Below, piece after piece: positions 42,515 through 51,142 of a DNA stretch of 64,000 nucleotides. The stretch is from JACVRW01 sp963814095 (GTDB taxonomy: Bacteria > Actinomycetota > Thermoleophilia > Solirubrobacterales > Thermoleophilaceae): contig CAWFBT010000027.1 in the NCBI GenBank assembly GCA_963814095.1, positions 186,001-250,000 of the forward strand, in the 5' to 3' direction. The notes under the pieces were generated by a model, which was not told where the DNA came from, did not search any database, and was given only the letters and a program-made list of their open reading frames with translations. The position numbers and the translations under genes are program-made. Numbering within the stretch: position 1 is the first letter of the stretch; the number at the start of each line of letters is the position of its first letter.

Positions 42515-43188
42515 GGTGCCGGCTCCATGCGCATGCTGCGCGCGATCTCGAGCGGCAGCGACTCGGTGCGGCGGCCGATCCGGACGACGAGCGCGCCGCC
42601 GAAGGGCTCGCGCTCGACGAGGCGCAGGCTGCGCCCCGGCTTCACGCCGCGCTCGCCGAGGTGCCGGAGGACCGCCGGATCGGCGTCCGAGACGCGCACG
42701 AAGCGGGCCTCGCTGCCGTCCTCGAGCTCCGCGAGGCTGACAGTCTCGGGCTCCTCGAGCACGAGCTCCGCGGACGGGATCGGGTCGCCGTGCGGGTCAT
42801 GCGTCGGATTGCCGAGCCGTGCGGCGATGGCCTCCTCGAGCTCGTCGGAGAGCGAGTGCTCGAGCCGCTCGGCCTCCTCGTGGACGCGGTCCCAGGGCAG
42901 GTCAAGCGTCTCGACGAGGAACAGCTCGAGCAGGCGATGCCGGCGCAGCATCCGCAGCGCGACCCGCCGGCCGGCGGCCGTCAGGCGCACTCCGCGGTAC
43001 GGCGTGTGCTCGGCCAGGCCGAGCTCGTCGAGGCGCTTGACCATCGCCGACGCCGTCCCGGGCGGCACGTCGAGCCGCTCGGCGAGCTCGTTGTTGCCCA
43101 CAGCCTCGCCCGAGCGAAGCTCGAGTGCGTAGATCGCCTTCGCGTAGTCCTGCACGACAGGCGAGCGCTCGGGAAGTTCTATCGGCAT
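42511..43188 (-). CDS. mntR: DtxR/MntR-family metal-dependent regulator with FeoA-like domain
   Basis: The 225-residue protein has a helix-turn-helix (SPVVQDYAKAIYALELRSGEAVGNNELAERLDVPPGTASAMVKRLDELGL), then the metal-binding/dimerisation domain (LRRHRLLELFLVETLDLPWDRVHEEAERLEHSLSD) with DtxR-type His and Glu ligands. A C-terminal SH3-like FeoA domain follows (about 150-225). It is longer than Bacillus MntR and closer to the IdeR/DtxR layout, so iron specificity cannot be excluded; pairing with mntH favours manganese. A 24-base palindrome spans its start codon. Confidence 0.88.
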   Translation of the reverse strand: MPIELPERSPVVQDYAKAIYALELRSGEAVGNNELAERLDVPPGTASAMVKRLDELGLAEHTPYRGVRLTAAGRRVALRMLRRHRLLELFLVETLDLPWDRVHEEAERLEHSLSDELEEAIAARLGNPTHDPHGDPIPSAELVLEEPETVSLAELEDGSEARFVRVSDADPAVLRHLGERGVKPGRSLRLVEREPFGGALVVRIGRRTESLPLEIARSMRMEPAP

Positions 43189-43196
43189 AGAACTTC
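43173..43196. promoter_or_regulatory. Perfect 10-base inverted repeat spanning the mntR start codon
   Basis: GAAGTTCTAT (43173-43182) and ATAGAACTTC (43187-43196) surround a CGGC spacer. The mntR ATG (43186-43188) lies inside. It could be the MntR operator, or in mRNA a hairpin hiding the start codon. Such a perfect AT-rich palindrome stands out sharply from the GC-rich surroundings. Confidence 0.65.
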
Positions 43197-43199
43197 GAG

Positions 43200-43213
43200 T
43201 CTAGCTAGGTAGA
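43200..43213. promoter_or_regulatory. Near-palindrome upstream of mntR
   Basis: TCTAGCTAGGTAGA pairs at 12 of 14 positions and ends just after the birA stop. The pattern resembles DtxR-family boxes (AGGNTANCCT-like cores). With the adjacent 24-base palindrome it may form a double operator in the 27-base spacer between birA and mntR. Confidence 0.45.
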
Positions 43214-43215
43214 AA

Positions 43216-43884
43216 TCAGCTCAGGTGAACTTCGCCCGCGTCGAGCGCGATGCGGCCGTCGTCCGTCTCGACCACGAGCGCCCCGCTCGCGTCGATTCCG
43301 GTGGCCACTCCCTCGCCGGCCGCCCAGCGCACCCGCTGGCCGCGCAGCGCGTCGCGTTCGCTCCACGCGGCGAGCACGTCCTCGGCCGGCGCCTCGAGCC
43401 ACTCGTCGAGTGAGCCGAGCAGGGCGGCGAGCACGGTCTCAGCGTCCAGCGCGACCCCCGCGATCCTCAGCGACGTGGCGATCTCCGCGAGCTCCGGCGG
43501 AAACGACTCGGTCGTGACGTTGAGCCCGATGCCCAGCACCGCCCAGCCGTCCTGCGGCCTCCCCTCGACGAGGATGCCCGCGAGCTTGCGGCGCTCGAGC
43601 CAGATGTCATTGGGCCACTTGATCTCGCAGCGGGTGGGCAGGGCGTCGCAGATCGCGACGGCCGCGGCCAGCGGCAACGTCGGAGCGAGCCGGCGCGTGA
43701 CCAGCGACATCAGGAGCGCCGAGCGTGGCGGCGCGGTCCAGGCTCTGCCCTGCCGGCCGCGGCCCGCGCTCTGCTCGTCGGCCGTCACCAGCGTGCCGTG
43801 CAGAGCGCCGCCGAGGGCGAGCTCCTTGGCACGCTCGTTGGTCGAGTCGGTCAGCCGCAGATGGACGCGCGGCGTGCCGATCAT
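43216..43884 (-). CDS. birA: Biotin protein ligase (no DNA-binding domain)
   Basis: Attaches biotin to carboxylase carrier proteins. The 222-residue protein starts at the ATG 43882-43884 overlapping the upstream stop (ATGA). It has the BPL motifs DSTNERAKELA, SAGRGRQGRAWTAPP, CEIKWPNDIWLERRKLAGILVE and VLGIGLNV. It lacks the N-terminal winged helix of E. coli BirA, so it is a ligase only. It is the third gene of the cobA-hemD, SAM hydrolase, birA run. Confidence 0.92.
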   Translation of the reverse strand: MIGTPRVHLRLTDSTNERAKELALGGALHGTLVTADEQSAGRGRQGRAWTAPPRSALLMSLVTRRLAPTLPLAAAVAICDALPTRCEIKWPNDIWLERRKLAGILVEGRPQDGWAVLGIGLNVTTESFPPELAEIATSLRIAGVALDAETVLAALLGSLDEWLEAPAEDVLAAWSERDALRGQRVRWAAGEGVATGIDASGALVVETDDGRIALDAGEVHLS

Positions 43885-44681
43885 CGCGGCCGCAGCCGCA
43901 CCTCTGCGTCCGGCCGCAGGCCGAGCGTCGCGGCAGCGTCGCCGCGATTGATCGCAACGGCGAGCGTTCGATAGGAGTCCTCGTAGACGAGCAGCTCGCC
44001 GACGGTGACGTCGGCGAAGGTCTGGGCGTACTTGGCCAGGTAGGGCTCGCCGCCGCTCTCGAGCTCGAGCGTGCCGCCGAGCGTGAGGCCGCTCCCGGCC
44101 AGCTGCTCGTGGTCGACGTTCAGCGAGACGTTGCCGAAGCGGTCGATCACGAGCGCGTGCGCGACGAGCGCGCCGTCCTCGTGGCGCGGCAGCGGCAGCT
44201 CGACCGTGGCAAGAGAGTCGGGGTCGAGAGGATCGCCGGCGTCTGCGAGTTGGGCGCCCGCCGCCAGGTGCGCGGCGACCGGAGCGAAGATGTCGCGCCC
44301 ATGGAAGGTGGCCGTGACCGGCTCGAGCCTGTGCGGCGAGCGCGTGACGTCCACGGCCAGCTCGATGCCGCCGCAACGCTCCCAGGCGAGGCTGAGTAGG
44401 CCATTGTCCGGCCCGACGAGCGTGCGCCCGTCCGCGGTGCGCAGCGCGACCCCCCGTCGTTCCGTGCCGACCTGCGGATCGACGACGGCCATGTGGACGC
44501 CCACCGGCATGAATGGGAGCGTGTTGCGCAGCACGAGCGCCCCTTCGCGCACGGCGTAGCGGTTGATGCCGTGCGTGATGTCGATGATGCGCAGGTCCGG
44601 CTCGATCGAGCGCATGACGCCATGACACACGCCGACGAAGTCGTCGTCGCGACCGTAGTCCGTGAGCAGCGTGACTATCAC
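43881..44681 (-). CDS. SAM hydroxide adenosyltransferase (DUF62 family)
   Basis: Relatives split S-adenosylmethionine into adenosine and methionine using water/hydroxide. The 266-residue protein reads VTLLTDYGRDDDFVGVCHGVMRS, the family's opening; IIDITHGINRYAVREGALVLRNTLPFMP and VVDPQVGTERRGVALRT follow, with LVGPDNGLLSLAWE. Its start overlaps the cobA-hemD stop (GTGA). No halogenase motif is evident beyond what the family shares. Its role here is unknown. Confidence 0.88.
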   Translation of the reverse strand: MIVTLLTDYGRDDDFVGVCHGVMRSIEPDLRIIDITHGINRYAVREGALVLRNTLPFMPVGVHMAVVDPQVGTERRGVALRTADGRTLVGPDNGLLSLAWERCGGIELAVDVTRSPHRLEPVTATFHGRDIFAPVAAHLAAGAQLADAGDPLDPDSLATVELPLPRHEDGALVAHALVIDRFGNVSLNVDHEQLAGSGLTLGGTLELESGGEPYLAKYAQTFADVTVGELLVYEDSYRTLAVAINRGDAAATLGLRPDAEVRLRPR

Positions 44682-46183
44682 GGCGTTGATTCTCTCGCGT
44701 CGGCGACGAGCGCATCCACGAGGCCGTCGATGTCGTGGCGAGTCGCCTCCACGTCGACGCGCAGGCCGAGCTCGCGCGCGGTCGCGCTCGTCACTGGCCC
44801 GATCGACACCAGCCGGGCGCCGGCGGGCAGCTCGCCGCCGGCGTCGAGGAAGAAGCGCACCGTCGAGCTCGAGGTGAAGGTCACGTGCGTCGCCCGGGCC
44901 AGTTGCTCGCGGCTGCCGTCGTCGATCCGCTCGGCGCGAGTGTCGTAGAGGGCGACATCGTCGACGTCGGCGCTGCGCTCGCGCAGCGCGTCGGGCAGCA
45001 CTGAGCGCGCCTCGGCCGCACGCGCGATCAGCACCGCGCGGCCGTCCACCGGCACGTTCGCCAGCTCCTCGACGAGTCCCTCGGCCACGAAGCGCTCCGG
45101 CACGACGTCCGCCCGGATGCCGTGGCGTTCGAGCTCCGTGGCCGTGCCGGGGCCGATGGCGGCGACCGTGGCGCCGGCGAGCGCCCGGGCGTCCTGCCCG
45201 ACCTCGGCGAGCGCGTCGAACAGCAGCCGCACGCCGTTTGGGCTGGTGAGGCAGACGAGCGCGTACTCGCGGATGCGCGACACCGCGGCGAGCAGCTCGC
45301 CCTCGAGCGGGCGCGGCTCGATGCGGATCGCGGGCGCTTCGATCACCTCGGCGCCGAGGCCGCTGAGACGGGCAGCCAGCCCGCTCGCCTGGGCGCGGGC
45401 GCGTGTGACCGCGACAACGGCGCCGCTGAGTGGCCGTCGCTCGAGCCAGCCGAGCGTGTCGTGAAGAGCTGCGACCGGGCCGATCACCGTGATCGACGGC
45501 GGTCGGATTCCCTCGGCACGAACCCGCTCGGGCAGGCCGGTGAGCGAGTCGACGAGCGTGCGCTGGCCCGGATACGTCCCGCGCTCGACGACGGCGGCGG
45601 GCTCCTGCGGATCCCGTCCCGCCGCGATCAGACGGGCGGCGATCATCGGCAGGTTCTTGACGCCCATGTAGAGGACGAGCGTGCCCGGGAAGCGCGCCAG
45701 GGCATCCCAGTCAAGGGCGGATTCTGGCTTCTCCGGATCCTCGTGGCCTGTCACGAAGGCCACCGCCGAGGCGGCGTCGCGGTGCGTGACCGGGATACCG
45801 GCGTACGCGGGGGCGGCGACTCCGGCCGTCACGCCCGGCACGACCTCGAAGGGGATGCCGGCGGCGGCGAGCGCCTCCGCCTCCTCGCCGCCGCGTCCGA
45901 ACACGAACGGGTCGCCGCCCTTGAGGCGCACGACCCGCTTGCCCTGCCGCGCCAGCTCGACGAGCAGCGCGTTGATCTCCTCCTGCGCGAGCGCGGCGGC
46001 GCCCGGCTCCTTGCCGACGTAGCGGAGCTGCGCGTCCGTGCGCGCGCCCTCGAGTGCGCGTGGGGGGATCAGCCGGTCGTACAGGATCGCGTCGGCCTGC
46101 TCGATCAGCTCGAGCGAGCGGCGCGTCATCAGGCCCGGGTCACCGGGCCCGGCGCCGACCAGGAAGACGTTGCCGCCGCTCAC
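44678..46183 (-). CDS. cobA-hemD: Uroporphyrinogen-III C-methyltransferase/uroporphyrinogen-III synthase fusion
   Basis: The 501-residue bifunctional enzyme of tetrapyrrole synthesis. The first half (about 1-245) is a SUMT: FLVGAGPGDPGLMTRRSLELIEQADAILYDRLI, VVRLKGGDPFVFGRGGEEAEAL, VVPGVTAGVAAPAYAGIPVTHR and LYMGVKNL. The second half (about 255-495) is HemD, with VAVTRARAQASGLAARL, LVCLTSPNGVRLLFDAL and THVTFTSSSTVRFFLD. The fusion lets one protein make uroporphyrinogen III and methylate it toward precorrin-2/siroheme. Start ATG at 46181-46183. Confidence 0.94.
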   Translation of the reverse strand: MSGGNVFLVGAGPGDPGLMTRRSLELIEQADAILYDRLIPPRALEGARTDAQLRYVGKEPGAAALAQEEINALLVELARQGKRVVRLKGGDPFVFGRGGEEAEALAAAGIPFEVVPGVTAGVAAPAYAGIPVTHRDAASAVAFVTGHEDPEKPESALDWDALARFPGTLVLYMGVKNLPMIAARLIAAGRDPQEPAAVVERGTYPGQRTLVDSLTGLPERVRAEGIRPPSITVIGPVAALHDTLGWLERRPLSGAVVAVTRARAQASGLAARLSGLGAEVIEAPAIRIEPRPLEGELLAAVSRIREYALVCLTSPNGVRLLFDALAEVGQDARALAGATVAAIGPGTATELERHGIRADVVPERFVAEGLVEELANVPVDGRAVLIARAAEARSVLPDALRERSADVDDVALYDTRAERIDDGSREQLARATHVTFTSSSTVRFFLDAGGELPAGARLVSIGPVTSATARELGLRVDVEATRHDIDGLVDALVADARESTP

Positions 46184-46201
46184 CGCGGCAACGCTAGCCC
46201 G

Positions 46202-46579
46202 TCAGTCGACCTTGATGACTGACAGGACGTTGCCGGCCGGGTCCTTGAACCATGCGATCAGCGGGCCGCCGCCGCGGAAGATGCCGCGCTCGTCGAAGTC
46301 GGAGGCCATCTCGTCGTAGCGCTCGAAGCTGATGCCGCGCTCGCTGAGCGCGTCCACGGCTGCCTCGATGTCGTCCACGGGGAAGTTGAGGATCGTGAAC
46401 GTCGCCGGCTCGTGGTTGTCCTTGGGGTAGACGATCACCTCGCCGCCCCCGGCGACGTGGATCGTCAGGATGCCGTTCTCCTCCGAGGTCTCGAGGCCGA
46501 GCGTGTCGCCGTAGAACTGCTGCGCGCGCGGCACGTCGTCCACCGAGAAGCCGCTGAAGGCCCTGGTCTCGCGGAACAT
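46202..46579 (-). CDS. Glyoxalase/VOC-superfamily protein
   Basis: A 125-residue VOC protein. The ATG at 46577-46579 is preceded by GAGGAG. It has the beta-alpha-beta-beta-beta units: FSVDDVPRAQQFYGDTLGLE, then HVAGGGEVIVYPKDN, FPVDDIEAAVDALSERG, and a final DPAGNVLSVIKVD. The substrate is unknown. It is the last gene after two sigma factors (11 bases from the nearer one), so it may belong to their regulon. Confidence 0.85.
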   Translation of the reverse strand: MFRETRAFSGFSVDDVPRAQQFYGDTLGLETSEENGILTIHVAGGGEVIVYPKDNHEPATFTILNFPVDDIEAAVDALSERGISFERYDEMASDFDERGIFRGGGPLIAWFKDPAGNVLSVIKVD

Positions 46580-46590
46580 CGGTTCTCCTC

Positions 46591-47703
46591 TCAGTCGAGG
46601 CGCTCCGGCAGGCCGAAGCGCTCGAAGTAAGCAATGTTGCTCTTGGGATCGATCGGCTGATCGGGAAAGCGCGCGTAGTACTCGGGGTCGCTTCCCCTGA
46701 CGGCGCGGTTGAGGAAGGAGGTGACCTCCTTGATGCGGTCGCCCTCGAAGGTGAAGACGTTGAGCGCGAAGGCGAGGTAGGCCTCCTCGCCCGAATGCCA
46801 CACGTAGGCGCCGATAGCCGCCTGGCCGTTGGCATGGGAGGGCAGGTGGCGCCAGCGCCACGCACCCGACAGCGGCCCGAGCTCGAGGAAGCCGGGGATG
46901 TCGTCGCCGCGATACCAGGAGGACATCGGAGGCATCGACCAGGCCGCGTCCTTGGCCAGCAGCGAGACGACGGCCGCGACGTCACCGCGCTGCAGCGCGT
47001 CGCTGAAGCGCTCGACGATCACCCGCACCTGCTTGTCACCGAGCGCGCGCAGCGTCTTCTGCTGAGTCTGCTCGGGCAGGCGCTCGTCGACCGTCGCGCG
47101 GGCCCGCTGCAGTGCGCTGTTGACCGACTGCGGCGTCGTGTCGAGCGAGTCGGCGGTCTCCTTCGCCGAGAAGCCGAGCACCTCGCGCAGGATCAGCGCG
47201 GCGCGCTGTCGCGGGGGTAGGTGCTGGAGCGCCGCGACGAAGGCGAGCTCGACGCCCTCGCGCTGCTCGTAGCGAGCCTCGGGCGCCGCATAGCCGTCCT
47301 CGACGGCGAGCTGCTCGTCTGGGTAGGGCTCGACCCAGACCGACTCGACGGCGGGCGCGCCGGCGGTCTGGCCGCCGTCGGTGGAGGGCACGTAGTCGGG
47401 CGGCAGCACGCGCTTGGGGCGCCGCGCGATCGCATCGAGGCTGACGTTCGTGGCGATCTTGTAGAGCCAGGCGCGCAGCGAGTGGCGCGGCTCGAAGCGC
47501 GGCAGCGCGCGCCATGCGCGCAGCAGCGCGTCCTGCACGGCGTCCTCGGCGTCGTACACGGACCCGAGCATCCGGTAGCAGTGAGCCTGGAGCTCGCGCC
47601 GGTGCGGCTCGACCAGGTCACGGAAAGCGTCCTCGCTCCCTTCGCGGGCTCGCTCCAACAGCGCTCGTTCCTGGGCACTTCCGGCAGTCGCGGCGGTGGT
47701 CAT
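46591..47703 (-). CDS. Extracytoplasmic-function-type sigma factor with SnoaL-like C-terminal domain
   Basis: A 370-residue sigma factor. Region 2 has RMLGSVYDAEDAVQDALLRAWRALPRFE; region 4 has LQHLPPRQRAALILREVLGFSAKETADSLDTTPQSVNSALQRAR. The C-terminal roughly 130 residues (ALQRGDVAAVVSLLAKDAAW onward) form an NTF2/SnoaL-like domain, as in SigG/SigJ-type (ECF41-like) sigmas that lack a separate anti-sigma factor. The domain may sense a ligand. ATG at 47701-47703, five bases after a paralogue. Confidence 0.9.
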   Translation of the reverse strand: MTTAATAGSAQERALLERAREGSEDAFRDLVEPHRRELQAHCYRMLGSVYDAEDAVQDALLRAWRALPRFEPRHSLRAWLYKIATNVSLDAIARRPKRVLPPDYVPSTDGGQTAGAPAVESVWVEPYPDEQLAVEDGYAAPEARYEQREGVELAFVAALQHLPPRQRAALILREVLGFSAKETADSLDTTPQSVNSALQRARATVDERLPEQTQQKTLRALGDKQVRVIVERFSDALQRGDVAAVVSLLAKDAAWSMPPMSSWYRGDDIPGFLELGPLSGAWRWRHLPSHANGQAAIGAYVWHSGEEAYLAFALNVFTFEGDRIKEVTSFLNRAVRGSDPEYYARFPDQPIDPKSNIAYFERFGLPERLD

Positions 47704-47708
47704 CGTCC

Positions 47709-48716
47709 TCAGGTTAGACCCCTGCCTGAGAGCGTCTCGGGCAATCCGAAGGCGGGGAAGAGCTCCGGCGCGAAGGTGGTGATCTCCGCGATCGAGTCGC
47801 CCTCGATGCGGATCACGTCGAGCGCCAGTGGCTTGAACTCGGACTCGCCGGGCAGCGCGCGGTAGCACGCGATCGCGGGCTGCATGTTGGCCCGCGTGAT
47901 GACGCCGGTCATGCGCCCGAAGCCCTCCTGATCGAAACTCAGCCCCCAGTACTCGACGATCTCCTCGCGGCCCACGAACAGGCCCGGCTCCGGTGGCATC
48001 GCGAAGCGCAGATCCTCGTGAAGCGTCGCGATCATGGCCTTCGGATCGGCCTTCTCGGTCGCCTCGATGTATTGCTCGAGCAGCTTGCGCTCCTGCTGTG
48101 TGGTGGGCGAGCCCGCGTCCCAGTCGAGCCGGCGCTGCGGGAGGTGCTCCTGGAGGCCCGCGCGGGCGCGCTGCAGGGAGCTGTTCACGGAGGCGACGCT
48201 GGTCTCGAGCAGTGAGGCCGTGTCCTTGGCGCGCCAGCCGAGCACGTCGCGCAGGATCAGCACGGCGCGCTGGCCGGCGGTCAGCTGCTGGATCGCCGCG
48301 ATGAAGGCGAGCTCGATCGTCTCCTTGGAGACGACCGCGGATTCCGGATCGGCGTCGGGCGCCGCCAGCCCCTCGAGCAGCTCGTCCGGGTATGGCTGCA
48401 GCCAGGGGACCTCGAAGTCGCCGCTCGCCTCGGGCGGGCGCTCGAGCGCCGGCCGCGGCCGGGTCCTGATCGCGTCGAGGCAGGCGTTCGTCGCGATCCG
48501 GTAGAGCCAGGCGCGGAGCGTGCCCTCGCCGCGGAAGCTGTCGCGCGCGCGCCAGGCGCGCAGGAACGTCTCCTGCGTCAGGTCCTCGGCGTCGTTCAGC
48601 GAGCCGGTGAGGCGATAGCAGTGCACCTGCAGCTCGCGCCGGTGGCGCTCGAAGTGGCGGCCGAACGTCGCCTCGTCGCGAATTGCCTCTGCGCCTGTCA
48701 TCGGGAGGGGCTCCAT
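47709..48716 (-). CDS. Paralogous ECF-type sigma factor with SnoaL-like C-terminal domain
   Basis: The 335-residue protein has the same architecture as its neighbour: region 2 RLTGSLNDAEDLTQETFLRAWRARDSF, region 4 QLTAGQRAVLILRDVLGWRAKDTASLLETSVASVNSSLQRAR, and a C-terminal SnoaL-like domain (YIEATEKADPKAMIATL). I take the ATG at 48714-48716; another at 48701 is possible. The two sigmas probably arose by tandem duplication. They sit after hemC on the same strand. Confidence 0.9.
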   Translation of the reverse strand: MEPLPMTGAEAIRDEATFGRHFERHRRELQVHCYRLTGSLNDAEDLTQETFLRAWRARDSFRGEGTLRAWLYRIATNACLDAIRTRPRPALERPPEASGDFEVPWLQPYPDELLEGLAAPDADPESAVVSKETIELAFIAAIQQLTAGQRAVLILRDVLGWRAKDTASLLETSVASVNSSLQRARAGLQEHLPQRRLDWDAGSPTTQQERKLLEQYIEATEKADPKAMIATLHEDLRFAMPPEPGLFVGREEIVEYWGLSFDQEGFGRMTGVITRANMQPAIACYRALPGESEFKPLALDVIRIEGDSIAEITTFAPELFPAFGLPETLSGRGLT

Positions 48717-48756
48717 GCCGTTCTCTGAGTGGTACGACGGGGCCCGGCGCCAAAAC

Positions 48757-49650
48757 TCATCGGGGCGTTGCGGCGAGCTCGGCCGCAGCAAGCAGCTCGG
48801 CGGCGCCGGCGGCGAGCAGCCGCTCTGCGACCTGCAGGCCCAGCACGCGGTCCTCGCCGCTGAGCTCGTCGCGAATCCAATGCGATCCGTCCGGCATCCC
48901 TACGAAGGCCGTCACGCTGGCCGAGTGCTCGTCCTCCTGCCGTGCATGCACGCCGATCGGCGTGTGGCAGGTCGCGCCGAGGCGGCGGACGATCGTCCTC
49001 TCGATGTACAGAGCAGTGGCGGCCGCGTGGTCGGTGAGCTCGGTCGCGGCGAACGCGGTCTCGTCGGCATCGCGCGCCTCGAGCAGGAGACAGCCCTGGC
49101 CCGGCGCGGGCACGAAGCCAGCCGGGTCGAGCGGGCTGCCCTCGTCGCCGCGTCCGAGGCGGTCGAGGCCCGCCTGCGCCAGGACGATCGCGTCGAAGTG
49201 CCCTTCGGCGAGGCGGCGAAGCCGCGTATCGACGTTGCCGCGCAGGTCGCGCACCTCGAGGTCGGGTCTCAGAGCGAGCAGCTCAGCGCGCCGGCGCAGG
49301 CTTGCGGTGCCCACGATCGCGCCCTCGGCGAGCGCGTCGAGGTCGGGCGCACCGCAGAGCGCATCCCGCGCATCGGCCCGCTCCGGCACCGCCAGGATGA
49401 TGAGTCCCGAGGGGAGCTCGGCGGGGACGTCCTTCGCGGAATGAACAGCCAGGTCGATCTGCCCGGCGAGCAGCGCCTCCTCCAGCTCCTTGACGAAGCG
49501 CGCCTTGTCGGAGGTCAGCGGCGCGGGGCCGCGGCGCTCGTCTCCCGCGGTCCTGATCGGGACCAGCTCGACGTCGTCCTCGAGGCGCTCCGCAACCCAT
49601 TGGGCCTGTGCGAGCGCGAGCGCGCTGCGGCGCGTCCCGAGTCGGATCAC
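48757..49650 (-). CDS. hemC: Porphobilinogen deaminase (hydroxymethylbilane synthase)
   Basis: Builds hydroxymethylbilane from four porphobilinogens. The 297-residue protein has LGTRRSALALAQAQWVAERLE, the DLAVHSAKDVPAELPSGL motif with the active-site Asp/Ser, GTASLRRRAELLALRP, RDLRGNVDTRL, and the cofactor-binding Cys in RRLGATCHTPIGVHA (equivalent to Cys242). The GTG start overlaps the hemA stop (GTGA). Confidence 0.95.
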   Translation of the reverse strand: MIRLGTRRSALALAQAQWVAERLEDDVELVPIRTAGDERRGPAPLTSDKARFVKELEEALLAGQIDLAVHSAKDVPAELPSGLIILAVPERADARDALCGAPDLDALAEGAIVGTASLRRRAELLALRPDLEVRDLRGNVDTRLRRLAEGHFDAIVLAQAGLDRLGRGDEGSPLDPAGFVPAPGQGCLLLEARDADETAFAATELTDHAAATALYIERTIVRRLGATCHTPIGVHARQEDEHSASVTAFVGMPDGSHWIRDELSGEDRVLGLQVAERLLAAGAAELLAAAELAATPR

Positions 49651-50990
49651 CGGCCGCGGCTGCGGCGTGCGGCCTCGAGCTGGGTGACCTCGGCGGGCGC
49701 CTGATCGCGGGGCGCGAGCGCGGCCTCCAGGCCGAAGAGCTCGTGCAGCGCGTTCACGTAGCGGTAGGAGGCGCCCTCGCCCACCGAGCCCTTGAGCCGC
49801 AGCGTCGGCTCGTGGAGGAGCCGGTTGACCACGGCGCGCGCCATCAGCGCGAGCCGGTCCCGGTCGGCGTCGCTGAGCGACTCCCAGGCCGACTCGTTCT
49901 CGCGCAGCACCTGCTCGACGATCTCCTCGCCGCGCCGGCGCAGCGCCGAGATCGTCGGCACGACGTCGAGCGCTGACATCCAGCCACGGAAGCGCTCCAC
50001 CTCCTCGCGTACGAGCGCACGCGCTTCCTCGGCCTCGCCCTTGCGCTCGCTGAGATTGCGCGCCACGGCGTGCTGGAGGTCGTCCATGTCGTAGAGGGCT
50101 ATTCCGGGGCAGTCGCGCACATCCGGATCGATGTCGCGCGGCACGGCCAGGTCGAGCAACACGAGCGGGCGGCCCATGCGCGACGCCGCCACGAACTCGA
50201 GCTCCGCCCGGCCGATGATCTGATGCGGCGCCCCGGTCGAGCTGACGACGATGTCGGCCGCCTCGAGCTCCGTCGGCATGTCATCGAACGAGATTGCGCG
50301 GCCGCCGAAGCGCTGCGCCAGTGCGAGCGCGCGCTCGTAGCGCCGGTTGGCGACGAAGAGCGCCTCGACGCCCCGCTCGGAGAGCGCTCGCGCCGTGAGC
50401 TCGGCGTTCTCGCCCGCTCCGACGACCAGCACGCGCCGGTCATCGAGCGTGCCGAGGAAATCGGCGGCCAGGCGAACGGCGACCGAGGACACCGACACGT
50501 TCGCGCGCGACACGCCGGTCTCGCTGCGCACTCGCTTGCCGGTCGCGAGCGCGTCACGGAAGAGCCGGTTCGACACGGGGCCCGTCACGCCCTCGACTAG
50601 CGCCAGCTCGTAGGCGCGCTTGACCTGACCCTGAACCTCCGCCTCGCCGACGATCATCGAGTCGAGCCCGGCGGTGACGGAGAAGAGGTGCTCGACGGCG
50701 TCGTCGCCGCGCAGCGAATAGATCGCCCCGAGCAGCTCGGTGAGGCGCAGGCCGGCCTGCCGGGAGAGAGTCCCGAGCGCCACGTTCTCGGCCTCTACCG
50801 GGTCGGCGGTCATCAGGTAGAGCTCCGTGCGGTTGCAGGTCGAGATCGCAACGGCCTCGTGCACCGAGGGCTCCTCGACGAGCTCCGCGAGCACGCGCGA
50901 GGCGCGCCCGTCGGGAAGCGCCAGCCGCTCGCGCAGCGGCAGCGACGCGGTCTTGTGGTTGACGCCGAGCGCCAGCAGCTCGCCGGTCAC
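49647..50990 (-). CDS. hemA: Glutamyl-tRNA reductase
   Basis: First step of the C5 pathway to 5-aminolevulinate. The 447-residue enzyme has LALGVNHKTASLPLRERLAL, the catalytic Cys in ISTCNRTELYLM, GLDSMIVGEAEVQGQVKRAY, NADPH-binding VLVVGAGENAELTARAL and the LLDLAVPRDIDP motif. The C-terminal dimerisation domain follows. The GTG start overlaps the ccmD stop (GTGA), so heme synthesis is coupled to the heme export genes. Confidence 0.95.
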   Translation of the reverse strand: MTGELLALGVNHKTASLPLRERLALPDGRASRVLAELVEEPSVHEAVAISTCNRTELYLMTADPVEAENVALGTLSRQAGLRLTELLGAIYSLRGDDAVEHLFSVTAGLDSMIVGEAEVQGQVKRAYELALVEGVTGPVSNRLFRDALATGKRVRSETGVSRANVSVSSVAVRLAADFLGTLDDRRVLVVGAGENAELTARALSERGVEALFVANRRYERALALAQRFGGRAISFDDMPTELEAADIVVSSTGAPHQIIGRAELEFVAASRMGRPLVLLDLAVPRDIDPDVRDCPGIALYDMDDLQHAVARNLSERKGEAEEARALVREEVERFRGWMSALDVVPTISALRRRGEEIVEQVLRENESAWESLSDADRDRLALMARAVVNRLLHEPTLRLKGSVGEGASYRYVNALHELFGLEAALAPRDQAPAEVTQLEAARRSRGR

Positions 50991-51142
50991 TCGTCGTCCT
51001 CGCTCGCCAGCTCGGCGATCTCGCGATCGATGCGGGCGATCTTGGCACCGATGATCGCAACGTAGACGAGGATCAGCGCGACGAACACCACGTACGCGCC
51101 GGCCACGTACTTGCCGGCTTCGTCAAGCGGCAACGCGGGCAC
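50987..51142 (-). CDS. ccmD: CcmD-like small membrane protein
   Basis: A 51-residue protein with one TM segment (YVAGAYVVFVALILVYVAI) followed by a charged helix (RIDREIAELASEDDE). Its place after ccmC and the TM-then-basic layout match CcmD, which helps CcmABC release heme-loaded CcmE. The GTG at 51140-51142 has GAGG five bases upstream and lies inside the end of ccmC (20-base overlap). Its TGA overlaps the hemA start. Confidence 0.8.
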   Translation of the reverse strand: MPALPLDEAGKYVAGAYVVFVALILVYVAIIGAKIARIDREIAELASEDDE

